Source: Xenophilus sp003671765
Lineage (GTDB): Bacteria; Pseudomonadota; Gammaproteobacteria; Burkholderiales; Burkholderiaceae_C
DNA length: 64,000 nucleotides
Assembly (NCBI GenBank): GCA_051414805.1
Contig: CP166702.1
Span: 3,782,001-3,846,000, forward strand
Direction: 5' to 3'
How positions within the stretch are numbered: the stretch's first letter is position 1; each line of letters opens with the position of its first letter. The notes beneath the pieces were generated by a model, which ran no database searches, had not been told where the DNA came from, and worked only from the letters and a program-made list of their open reading frames with translations. Of this stretch, positions 24,914-32,451 are shown one piece after another. Position numbers and translations under genes: made by a program.

Positions 24914-24976
24914 GCTATCAGATATGTAGCGCCCGGCGTCCGACTGGCGGGTGTTTCCAGCCCATTTGGCCCCAAA
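24914..24976 (+). repeat. Dispersed palindromic repeat, copy 5 (diverged)
   Basis: GCTATCAGATATGTAGC followed by GCCCGGCGTCCGACTGGCGG and a GTTTCCAGCCCATTTGGCCC end. The palindrome and the terminal GCCCATTTGGC element are kept, but the spacer has drifted. It lies 13 bases after hepT. Confidence 0.65.
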
Positions 24977-25037
24977 GCGCCAATGCTCCTATAGTCGTTT
25001 CGCGCTTCGCGCCAACGACAACGACCAGGAGACTTTT

Positions 25038-26822
25038 ATGCACCCGAACACGCCAACCCGCGCGTCCACGCAACGCACGGGCCGCTCGCACGCCCTTGCC
25101 GACGCCGCCGCAATCCGCCGCACCGCACTCCTCACAGCAACGGCCGCCCTCATCGCCGGCTGCGCCAGCAACCCACCCCCCGCGCTACCGCCCAACTCAC
25201 CCCCCATCGGCGCCGCACCCCTCGCCTGCGCCGACATGGCCACCCTCACCGTCCCGGCCTCCGCCATCGGCCTCCCCACCCGCGGCGCCAAGGTCACCTC
25301 GGCCACACTGGTTGCCCCGGGCGGCACGGGCGCCGCGGCGCTGCCCGAGTACTGCAAGGTGCTGGCCGACATCGCGCCTGTCGATCCCTCGGCGCCGGCC
25401 ATCAAGCTGGAGCTGGACCTGCCGACGCAGTGGAACCGCAAGTTCCTGATGTTCGGCGGTGGCGGCTACAACGGCCTGATCCGGCTGCCGCCCAACGGCA
25501 ACGTGCCGGCCGGCCCGGCCGACCAGCCGTACCCGCTGGGGCGCGGCTATGCCACCGTGGTCAGCGACTCGGGCCACCAGGCCGGGCCGATGGGCGCGCT
25601 GGACGGCTCCTTCGGCGTCAACGACGAGGCGGTGCGCAACTTCTCGCGCGACGCGCTGAAGAAGACGCGCGACGTGGCAATCGCCCTGCTGCGCCAGCGC
25701 TATGCGGTGGCGGGGCCCGAGCGGGCCTACTTCGCGGGCGGCTCGACCGGCGGGCGCGAGGCGCTGGCCGTGATCCAGAACTGGCCCGATGACTGGAACG
25801 GCGCCATCGCGCTCTACCCGGCCGGCGCGGCCGCGAGCCTCGATCTGCAGTTCGGCCGCATCTCGCAGGCGCTGGCGCGCCCGGGCGCGTACCCCAACGC
25901 CGCCAAGCGCAAGCGGCTCTTCGACGCGGCGCTGCAGGCCTGCGACGAGCTGGACGGGGTGAAGGACGGGATCATCGGCGCCACGCGCGCCTGCCACGCC
26001 CGCTTCGACCCGGCCACGGCGATGGTGGACGGCGCGCCGCTGCGCTGCGCCAACGGCGCGGAGGGCGGCGACCGCTGCCTGTCCGACGCGCAGATCGCCG
26101 CGCTCAAGGTGTACGACACGCCCATCCGCTTCGGCTACCCCGTGGCCAGCGGCGAGACCGGGTACCCCGGCTTCAACATCTGGGGCTCCGACCTCGGCAT
26201 GGACGGCCCGCTGCCCGCCCAGGCGACGGTGACGACCCTGGCACTGGGCAGCGAACAGCCTGCGTCACCCATGCCACCCAAGGCGCCCTTCGGCCCCGCC
26301 TTCTGGGACCAGTGGGCGCGCTTCTTCGTCACGCGCGACCCGGCCTTCAACTCGATGACGCTCGATCCCACCCAGCCGGGCCGCTGGCAGGCGCGCATCA
26401 GCGAGCTCACCGCGCTGCAGGACATCAACAAGACCGACCTGGGCGCCTTCCAGTCGCGCGGCGGCAAGCTGCTGATGGCGCACGGCACCAACGACGTGCT
26501 GGTGAGCACCCGCGCCAGCGAGGACTACTTCCAGCGCCTGCGCAAGACGATGGGCGCCGACCGCGTCGACGCCTTCGTGCGCTACTACGAGATCCCGGGC
26601 TACGGGCACGCCGTGAGCACGACCTTCAACGCCGCCTGGGACTCGCTCACCACGCTGGAGAACTGGGTCGAGCGCGGCATCGCCCCGCCGCCGCAGACCG
26701 TGGCCGACACCCTGGGCGTGCCCGGCCGCACGCGGCCGCTGTGCCCCTACCCCGGCTACCCGCGCTACAACGGCAGCGGGGACGTGAACCGGGCGGCGAG
26801 CTTCAGTTGCGCGCAGCCTTGA
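25038..26822 (+). CDS. Tannase/feruloyl esterase family lipoprotein
   Basis: A 594-residue secreted protein. A long N-terminus leads to a lipoprotein signal with lipobox IAGC at about residues 42-45, so the mature enzyme is probably lipid-anchored. The alpha/beta-hydrolase core has the nucleophile motif YFAGGSTGGREALAVIQNW (G-x-S-x-G, Ser in GGSTGG) and a C-terminal acid/histidine region (MAHGTNDVLVSTRASEDYF; PGYGHAVSTTF). The family hydrolyses ester bonds of gallate or hydroxycinnamate conjugates, including plant material. Paired cysteines (CADM, CKVLAD, C-rich 290-350) suggest disulfides. No linked uptake genes are seen. Confidence 0.88.
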   Translation: MHPNTPTRASTQRTGRSHALADAAAIRRTALLTATAALIAGCASNPPPALPPNSPPIGAAPLACADMATLTVPASAIGLPTRGAKVTSATLVAPGGTGAAALPEYCKVLADIAPVDPSAPAIKLELDLPTQWNRKFLMFGGGGYNGLIRLPPNGNVPAGPADQPYPLGRGYATVVSDSGHQAGPMGALDGSFGVNDEAVRNFSRDALKKTRDVAIALLRQRYAVAGPERAYFAGGSTGGREALAVIQNWPDDWNGAIALYPAGAAASLDLQFGRISQALARPGAYPNAAKRKRLFDAALQACDELDGVKDGIIGATRACHARFDPATAMVDGAPLRCANGAEGGDRCLSDAQIAALKVYDTPIRFGYPVASGETGYPGFNIWGSDLGMDGPLPAQATVTTLALGSEQPASPMPPKAPFGPAFWDQWARFFVTRDPAFNSMTLDPTQPGRWQARISELTALQDINKTDLGAFQSRGGKLLMAHGTNDVLVSTRASEDYFQRLRKTMGADRVDAFVRYYEIPGYGHAVSTTFNAAWDSLTTLENWVERGIAPPPQTVADTLGVPGRTRPLCPYPGYPRYNGSGDVNRAASFSCAQP

Positions 26823-26859
26823 TCCCTGCCGCCCGTGCGCCTGGCTGGCGCCCTTCGGC

Positions 26860-27165
26860 GTGCTGTCGCTCGCGCCGTGGGGCCTGTGGGCGATCGCGCC
26901 GTGCGCGCCGGTCATCGGCTGGATCAACAAGCGCGAGCTGATGCAGGCGCAGATGGCCGGATGGTCGCCGGCCGTCTGGGCCGCGGTGGTGGGCGCGCCG
27001 ATGCTGATCCTCGGCGCACGTCTGTCCCTGAGCGCCTGGCTGAGCCGCCGCCGCATCGAAGTGCATGCCGACCGCGTGACCGTGCGCGGCGTGCTGCGCG
27101 ACGCAGCGCAACCGGCTGTTCGATGCAGCGATGGACGCCGGGTCATTGAATATTTAAGCCTTTGA
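26860..27165 (+). pseudogene. Probable truncated membrane protein (two helices plus start of a PH-like domain)
   Basis: An open frame with only a GTG start (26860) and no good ribosome-binding site. It encodes two hydrophobic helices (LAPWGLWAIAPCAPVIGWIN and AVWAAVVGAPMLILGARLSL) and then RRIEVHADRVTVRGVLRDA, which looks like the first strands of a bacterial PH domain. The match stops there, and the frame runs into AT-rich DNA at about 27145 and ends. The in-frame sequence upstream of the GTG is also hydrophobic, suggesting loss at both ends. It could instead be a short genuine gene; I favour a remnant. Confidence 0.4.
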
Positions 27166-27190
27166 TTTTTAACACTTTTCCGTGTAAATT
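27162..27190 (+). promoter_or_regulatory. Sigma-70-like promoter before the nucleotidyltransferase gene
   Basis: TTGATT (27162-27167), a 17-base spacer and TAAATT (27185-27190), in an AT-rich stretch that contrasts with the surrounding GC-rich DNA. The start codon is 24 bases after the -10 box. A short inverted repeat ACAC-N6-GTGT lies inside the spacer and could be an operator. Confidence 0.5.
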
Positions 27191-27214
27191 CGATTTTTCT
27201 GATTTTCGACGGAA

Positions 27215-28165
27215 ATGCTTGAATTCCAAGACATCGGCGACGACGCGCGGCGGCAGTACATCGACGCGCGGTCTGCCTTCGAGGCGCTGGAGGCCGCGCG
27301 GGCCGAGTCGGCCGCCTTGCGTGGCGGCATGTACTGGAAGGCGGTCAACGGCAGCGATTACCTCGTGCGGACTTCCGCCCGCAACGCGCAGAAGAGCCTG
27401 GGCCCGCGCAGTGCCGAGACAGAAGCGATGTACACCAGCTTCACGGCGCGCAAGGAGCAAGCCGATGCACGGCTGAAGGACCTGACCGCGACGGTGCAAC
27501 GCCATCAGCGCATGAACCGCGCACTCTTCGTCGGGCGGGTGCCCACGGTCGTGGTCGACATCCTGAACATGATGCACAGGCAAAACGTCGCCGAGCACTT
27601 CACGGTGGTGGGCACCCACGCCGTCTACGCCTATGAGGCAGCAGCCGGCGTGCGCGTCGAGAGCGCCGCCATCGCCACGCGCGACGTCGACCTGCTGTGG
27701 GACACCCGCAAGCGCTTCAAGCTCGCCACGCAGCTGAAGCGCCTGGATTCGTCGATGCTGGCGCTGCTGCGCAAGGTGGACAAGACCTTCAAGCTCCGCG
27801 ACGGGCAGCTCTACACCGCGGTGAACAGCCAGGGTTTCGAAGTCGACATCCTGCGGCGCGAGGTGCAGGAGCAGGACCCGCATCCCGCGCAACTGAGCGA
27901 CACGGAAGAAGACTTCTGGGTCGTGCAGGCGCGCAATGCCGAGCAGCTCGTGAGCGCACCACGCTTCTCGTCGGTCGTGGTTGCCGCCAACGGCACCATG
28001 GCACGAATGAACACGGTGCATCCGCTGGCCTTCGTGCGTTTCAAGCGCTGGCTCGCGCAGCGACCGGATCGCGACCCGCTCAAGGTCGCGCGGGACAAGC
28101 TGCAGGCCGACACCGTCGTGCAACTGGTGGACGAGTACCTGCCGCAACTCTCGTTGCACCCATGA
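27215..28165 (+). CDS. GSU2403-family nucleotidyltransferase-fold protein
   Basis: A 316-residue protein with a helical N-terminus (about 110 residues) and a nucleotidyltransferase-like core. The core has FTVVGTHAVYAYEAAAGVRV with the G(T/S)H start of the fold, ATRDVDLLWDTRKRF with the Asp-x-Asp metal ligands, and FEVDILRRE for the third acid. I recall this as the GSU2403 family, whose role is not established. Its last four bases overlap the start of a uracil-DNA-glycosylase-family gene, so the two work as a coupled pair. It has its own AT-rich promoter and looks like an acquired cassette. Confidence 0.8.
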   Translation: MLEFQDIGDDARRQYIDARSAFEALEAARAESAALRGGMYWKAVNGSDYLVRTSARNAQKSLGPRSAETEAMYTSFTARKEQADARLKDLTATVQRHQRMNRALFVGRVPTVVVDILNMMHRQNVAEHFTVVGTHAVYAYEAAAGVRVESAAIATRDVDLLWDTRKRFKLATQLKRLDSSMLALLRKVDKTFKLRDGQLYTAVNSQGFEVDILRREVQEQDPHPAQLSDTEEDFWVVQARNAEQLVSAPRFSSVVVAANGTMARMNTVHPLAFVRFKRWLAQRPDRDPLKVARDKLQADTVVQLVDEYLPQLSLHP

Positions 28166-28878
28166 AGCACGACCCATTCACGCAGCTAAGTCTGACGAAC
28201 GCCCGGCGCGCCGCCTTCCTCCAGCTCGCCGAACACACCCCCGGCATCGACCGCGAGGCCTACGACGCCTTCGGCCGCGACTGGCGCGAGCCGATCATCG
28301 GCCTGGGCCCGCGTGACGCGCAGCTGTGCATCTTCGGCCGCGACCCGGGGCGCACGGAGGTCGAACACGCCCTGCCCTTCGTCGGCAAGGGCGGGCAGCT
28401 GGTGCGTGCGGCGTTGCATCGGCTTCGGCACGGCGCCGAGGCGGCGGTGCCGGACTTCGCGGCTTCGGTCGCGGCCGGCCGCGAGGTGTTCTGGCTCAAC
28501 ACCGTGCCCTACAAGCCGGTGGGCAACCGCGCCTGGTCGATGGCGGTGAAGCGGCGCTTCCAGCCCTTGATGGCCGAACTGCTGCTGGGGGCTTGGCAGG
28601 GCCGCGATGGCGAGCGCACCGTGATCGCGCTGGGGCGCGAGGCCTTCTTCTGGTTCGGCATCGCGCAGCCGGCTGAGGTCGGCGCGGCGCTCGACGCTTT
28701 CTGGGCGCAGGGTGATGCGCGTCACCGGCGCACGCTGCGGATCGGCTACCGGGCCGGGGATGCGACGCATGCGATCACGCTGGCGCCTTTGCCGCATCCC
28801 TCGCCGGCCAACGCGGTGTGGTTTGCACGCTTTGCGGCGCTGATGGACGAGCGGTTGAAAGCGCTATCGAATTCGTAG
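28162..28878 (+). CDS. Uracil-DNA glycosylase family protein
   Basis: A 238-residue protein of the UDG superfamily. Motif 1 is IFGRDPGRTEVEHALPFVGK (residues about 58-77), comparable to the G-E-A-P-G-x-x-E...P-F-V-G pattern of family 4/5 enzymes but with Arg-Asp in place of Glu-Ala. Motif 2 is PLPHPSPAN with His212. VFWLNTVPYKPVGN matches the middle strand. I see no clear four-cysteine iron-sulfur set as in family 4. The final codons (...ALSNS) and the TAG stop lie inside repeat copy 6, so the original C-terminus may have been altered. Confidence 0.82.
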   Translation: MKHDPFTQLSLTNARRAAFLQLAEHTPGIDREAYDAFGRDWREPIIGLGPRDAQLCIFGRDPGRTEVEHALPFVGKGGQLVRAALHRLRHGAEAAVPDFAASVAAGREVFWLNTVPYKPVGNRAWSMAVKRRFQPLMAELLLGAWQGRDGERTVIALGREAFFWFGIAQPAEVGAALDAFWAQGDARHRRTLRIGYRAGDATHAITLAPLPHPSPANAVWFARFAALMDERLKALSNS

Positions 28879-28908
28879 CCGCTTGCACAGGCGGGACGGG
28901 CGCTACGG
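28863..28908 (+). repeat. Dispersed palindromic repeat, copy 6 (supplies a stop codon)
   Basis: GCTATCGAATTCGTAGC, then CGCTTGCACAGGCGGGACGG and GCGCTACGG. The TAG at 28876-28878 inside the palindrome ends the uracil-DNA-glycosylase-family gene. Confidence 0.7.
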
Positions 28909-28967
28909 ACGAAGTTCACCTGAAACTTGTCGCGGGAGAAATGGATGACCTGAGCCGCAATCTTGCC

Positions 28968-28994
28968 AATTCGAATCATTTTTTGATCCGAATT
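28968..28994. promoter_or_regulatory. Palindromic candidate operator of the Fic gene
   Basis: AATTCGAATCA (28968-28978) faces TGATCCGAATT (28984-28994) across TTTTT: 11-base arms with one mismatch, 7 bases before the Fic start codon. A TAGAAT -10-like box (28998-29003) overlaps that start. The encoded Fic protein carries a C-terminal winged helix, so it may bind here itself. Confidence 0.5.
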
Positions 28995-29001
28995 CTTTAG
29001 A

Positions 29002-30195
29002 ATGCGCTGCATGTCCTCCCCACGGCCCCGCTACATCTGGCAATTGCCCAACTGGCCGCGCCTGCACTTCGACTTCACCGCCGCCGGACCGGCACTTCTG
29101 CGGGCGCGGGAGCGCAAAGGCATTGCCCAGGGCATGGCGCGGGCCATCGGCCTCGACCGGGTCGACGAGGTGTCGCAGGAGCTGTGGATGCAGGAGGCCA
29201 TGTCTACGGCGGCCATCGAGGGTGAATCGCTGGACCTCGCGGCCGTGCGCTCGTCGGTGCTGCGGCACCTGGGCGGCGAGAGCGCCGGGCCGGTCGAGCG
29301 CCACGTCGACGGGCTGGTCGAGGTGATCCGGGACGCGACGCTCAACCACGCCGAGCCGCTGGATGCGGACCGGCTCTGCCGCTGGCAGTCGGCCCTCTTT
29401 CCCGGCGGCACGGCGGGCATCCGCCGCATTGCGGTCGGGCGCTTTCGCGACCACGCCGATCCGATGCAGATCGTCAGCGGCCGGCCGGGCCGCGAGGTGG
29501 TGCACTACACGGCGCCGCCCTCGGCCGAGGTGCCGCGCGAAATGGCGGCTTTTCTTGGCTGGTTCGCGGCCACAGCGCCCGCCGAGGGCCGTCCGCCGGT
29601 ACTCGATGGCATCGCGCGGGCCGCGATCGCGCATCTCTGGTTCGAAACCATCCACCCCTTCGAGGACGGCAACGGCCGCCTCGGTCGCGCGGTGGCCGAC
29701 ATGGCGCTGGCACAGGACAGCGCATCGGTCATCGGTAACGCGACGCGGCTGTACAGCCTCTCGCGCCAATTGCTCACCGGCCGCGCTGGCTACTACGCCG
29801 CGCTCGAGCAGGCCCAGACCGGCGGGACCGACGTGACTGCGTTCGTCGAGTGGTTCGCGAACGTGTTCGCACAGGCCTGCGACGCGGCGGGCGAGGTGAT
29901 CCAGGCCTCGCTCACACGTTCGCGCTTCTGGGCCGCACAGGCGCAGCGCGGGACCATCAACGAGCGGCAACGCAAGCTGCTGCAGCGGCTGCTCCTGGTC
30001 GGCGACGGTGGCTTCCTGGGCGGGCTCAACGTCGAGAAGTACCTGAAGATGGTCGATGCGTCCAAGGCCACGGCCACGCGTGACCTGTCCGACCTGGTGC
30101 GCCAGGGCCTGCTGCACACGCGCGGGCAGGGCAAGGCGCTGCGCTACTACATCAGCGTGCCAGGATGGACGCACGGAATCGACGCCGATGACTGA
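29002..30195 (+). CDS. Fic-family protein with winged-helix C-terminus
   Basis: A 397-residue protein. The N-terminal domain (YIWQLPNWPRLHFD, DUF4172-like) carries the inhibitory helix motif STAAIEGE, so Glu73 would block the active site as in class II Fic proteins. The Fic core has HPFEDGNGRLGR with catalytic His218. The C-terminal 80 residues (KYLKMVDASKATATRDLSDL, GQGKALRYYISV) form a winged helix. Fic enzymes usually transfer AMP to protein hydroxyls. ATG 29011 is an alternative start that would fit the -10 box better. Confidence 0.9.
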   Translation: MRCMSSPRPRYIWQLPNWPRLHFDFTAAGPALLRARERKGIAQGMARAIGLDRVDEVSQELWMQEAMSTAAIEGESLDLAAVRSSVLRHLGGESAGPVERHVDGLVEVIRDATLNHAEPLDADRLCRWQSALFPGGTAGIRRIAVGRFRDHADPMQIVSGRPGREVVHYTAPPSAEVPREMAAFLGWFAATAPAEGRPPVLDGIARAAIAHLWFETIHPFEDGNGRLGRAVADMALAQDSASVIGNATRLYSLSRQLLTGRAGYYAALEQAQTGGTDVTAFVEWFANVFAQACDAAGEVIQASLTRSRFWAAQAQRGTINERQRKLLQRLLLVGDGGFLGGLNVEKYLKMVDASKATATRDLSDLVRQGLLHTRGQGKALRYYISVPGWTHGIDADD

Positions 30196-30781
30196 GCGCC
30201 CCACCCCACCCCGCCTCATCCGCTTCCACAAGCCCTACGGCGTGCTCAGCCAGTTCACACCCGAGGGCCGCTGGCGCGGGCTGAAGGACTTCATCGAGCT
30301 GCCGGGTGTGTACGTGGCGGGCCGGCTCGACGCCGACAGCGAGGGCCTGCTGCTGCTCACCGGCGACGGGGCGCTGCAGGCGCGCATCGCCGACCCGCGG
30401 CACAAGATGGCCAAGACCTACTGGGTGCAGGTGGAAGGCGAGCCCGACGAGGCGGCGCTGGCGGCGCTGCGCGCGGGCGTCACGCTCAATGACGGCCCCA
30501 CGCGGCCCGCGCGGGCGCGGCGGCTCGAGCCGGCGCCCAAGGTGCCGCCGCGCGATCCGCCGATCCGCGAGCGCAGGAGCATCCCCACGGCATGGATCGA
30601 ACTTGTGATCCGCGAAGGCCGCAACCGCCAGGTGCGGCGCATGACGGCCGCGGTGGGCTTTCCCACGCTGCGGCTCATCCGCGTGGCGATCGGGCCCTAC
30701 ACGCTCGACGGGCTGGTGCCCGGGCAGTGGGCGGCGCAGCCGGTGCTGGGGCCGGGCTCAGGCAGCGAGCACGCCGGCTGA
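30188..30781 (+). CDS. rluE: 23S rRNA pseudouridine synthase, RluE type
   Basis: A 197-residue RsuA-family synthase without an S4 domain, as in RluE. It has RFHKPYGVLSQFTPEG, the catalytic-aspartate motif VYVAGRLDADSEGLLLLTGD, KMAKTYWVQVEGEP, and the C-terminal IREGRNRQVRRMTAAVGFPT. RluE makes pseudouridine 2457 of 23S rRNA in E. coli. It overlaps the Fic gene by 8 bases, a tight coupling that may be accidental since the two functions are unrelated. The next gene is convergent and overlaps by 24 bases. Confidence 0.9.
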   Translation: MTERPTPPRLIRFHKPYGVLSQFTPEGRWRGLKDFIELPGVYVAGRLDADSEGLLLLTGDGALQARIADPRHKMAKTYWVQVEGEPDEAALAALRAGVTLNDGPTRPARARRLEPAPKVPPRDPPIRERRSIPTAWIELVIREGRNRQVRRMTAAVGFPTLRLIRVAIGPYTLDGLVPGQWAAQPVLGPGSGSEHAG

Positions 30782-31105
30782 CGCACTGCTGCGCGCGACA
30801 CGTGCGGGCCGCGCCGGCGCGATGTAGATGCCGCGGGCCTCGTGCACGCGCTCCTCGCGCAGCGCATCGCGCGCCTCGTCGTCGGCGCAGGCGGCACGCA
30901 GCAGCCGATCGACCTCGTGCAGCGGCCGGGTGAAGAGATGCTCCACGGACGCACGCTGCGCGGCCGTCAGCACGCGTTCGCGTGCCAGGCGGTCGAGCTG
31001 CCGGCGCGCCTCGTGCGGCGCGAAGTCCAGCAGATCGAGCAGCTCGATCACGTGGCGCATCTGCGCGCCGTCGAAGGTGGGGGTGGCGAATTCGTCGTGT
31101 GTCAT
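30758..31105 (-). CDS. Hypothetical protein, Glu/Arg-rich helical
   Basis: A 115-residue protein I do not recognise. It starts MTHDEFATPTFDGAQMRHVI with an AGGAG site 9 bases upstream, and is predicted mostly helical (LLDLLDFAPHEARRQLDRLA, ASVEHLFTRPLHEVDRLLRA), with no signal or membrane segment. The 3' end overlaps the end of rluE by 24 bases on the opposite strand. Stand-alone transcription is likely because its upstream neighbour is divergent. Confidence 0.6.
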   Translation of the reverse strand: MTHDEFATPTFDGAQMRHVIELLDLLDFAPHEARRQLDRLARERVLTAAQRASVEHLFTRPLHEVDRLLRAACADDEARDALREERVHEARGIYIAPARPARVARSSASAGVLAA

Positions 31106-31292
31106 GGGGTAGCTCCTGCCCGTCGGGGCGATGTGTATGGAGACCAGTCTCGGCACGCCGGCTTAGGCGGAGCTGAAGCCGCGCCCAGGCCACGCGCGAC
31201 CTTCGCGACACGGACCGCACCACGACCGGGCGGCAGGCTCGCCCGCCGCTTACATCGGTGCAAACCCCGGCGCGCGCTCGCACCAAATTAAG

Positions 31293-31316
31293 TACCTTCT
31301 CCACTTTAGTGAAGTA
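31293..31316. promoter_or_regulatory. Imperfect palindrome before the Rieske oxygenase gene
   Basis: TACCTTC and GAAGTA arms enclose TCCACTTTAGT, which itself contains CACT-TT-AGTG. The AT-rich stretch lies 65 bases before the oxygenase start and is a candidate regulator site. The rest of 31106-31380 holds no gene I can support. Confidence 0.3.
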
Positions 31317-31380
31317 AACACTCCACAAAACGGCTGGCATGGCTCGTGCTGAAGAGCCTTGCCGCAGGAGCCCCGCAACG

Positions 31381-32412
31381 ATGAACCGCTACGCCCTCAA
31401 CGCCTGGTACCCGCTCGCATGGTCGCGCGACATTGGCCGCGCCCTCACCACCCGCCGCGTGCTGGAAGAAGACCTCGTCGTCTTCCGCACTGAAGCCGGC
31501 GTCGTGGCCGCACTGGAAGACGCCTGTCCACACCGGCTCGCGCCGCTGTCCATCGGCCGGCTGCGCGGCGACGCCGTGGAATGCGGCTACCACGGCCTGA
31601 CCTTTGACTGCGAGGGCACGTGCACGCACGCCCCAGGCATGCCGCGCCCTCCGGCATCGGCGCGCGTGCGCAGCTACCCGACGGCCGAGAGCATGGGCAT
31701 GGCGTGGGTGTGGATGGGCGACGCCGCCAGGGCCGACCGGTCGCAAGTCTTCCATCTGCCGCAGTACGACGACCCGACTTACAGCGTGGTCGAAGGCGAC
31801 GCGCTGCCAGTGCAGGCCAACTACCTGAGCCTGGCCGACAACCTGTGCGACCCGACGCATGTGGTCTTCGTGCACCAGACCACGCTGGCCAGCTCGGGAC
31901 GCGAAGAGACGCGCGTGCAGAACGAACGGCAGGGCACCAAGGTCGTGACCTGGCGTTGGGTCATCGACGGCCCGCTGATCCCGGTCTTCGAAGGCCTGAA
32001 GGACTTCGGCGGCAACGTGGACCGCTGGCACTACTACCACTACCACGCGCCGAGCATCGCGGTCATCGACTTCGGTTCGGCGAGGACCGGCACCGGCGCC
32101 CCCGAAGGCAATCGCGAGGACTGCATCCAGATGTACGCCTGCCACTTCATCACGCCGGTGGACGAACGCACCTGCGTACAGCACTGGCTGGTGCTGAAGA
32201 ACTCGCCGGCCGACCGTGCAGTGGACGAGCGGCTGCGCGCCAACCTGCGGCACGCCTTCGACGAGGACAAGCGCGTGCTCGAGGCCATCCAGCGCAACGA
32301 GGACAAGCCGCGCGAATGGAAGCGCGTGCGCCTGGCGCTCGACGCGTCGTCCATCAAGATGCGCAGCATCGTCGACGAGATGGCGGCGGCCGACAGCCCG
32401 CCCGCCGCCTGA
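31381..32412 (+). CDS. Rieske-type aromatic ring-hydroxylating oxygenase, VanA-like
   Basis: A 343-residue oxygenase component. The Rieske 2Fe-2S site is Cys49-x-His51 (DACPHRLAPLSIG) and Cys68-x2-His71 (VECGYHGLTFDCEG). The mononuclear iron site follows in LSLADNLCDPTHVVFVHQTT, with the Asp/His/His pattern. Size and motifs match the vanillate O-demethylase oxygenase subgroup, which demethylates or hydroxylates aromatic acids. No reductase gene is adjacent, so electrons must come from a partner elsewhere. A solute-binding protein gene follows 39 bases downstream. Confidence 0.88.
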   Translation: MNRYALNAWYPLAWSRDIGRALTTRRVLEEDLVVFRTEAGVVAALEDACPHRLAPLSIGRLRGDAVECGYHGLTFDCEGTCTHAPGMPRPPASARVRSYPTAESMGMAWVWMGDAARADRSQVFHLPQYDDPTYSVVEGDALPVQANYLSLADNLCDPTHVVFVHQTTLASSGREETRVQNERQGTKVVTWRWVIDGPLIPVFEGLKDFGGNVDRWHYYHYHAPSIAVIDFGSARTGTGAPEGNREDCIQMYACHFITPVDERTCVQHWLVLKNSPADRAVDERLRANLRHAFDEDKRVLEAIQRNEDKPREWKRVRLALDASSIKMRSIVDEMAAADSPPAA

Positions 32413-32451
32413 CCACCGCCCGCCACTCATTCCTTGCCACGGAGCTCCACG

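Noticed and set aside
31293..31316. LexA-like reading of the palindrome before the Rieske gene
   Set aside because: It lacks CTGT-N8-ACAG; it is kept only as an unassigned palindrome.
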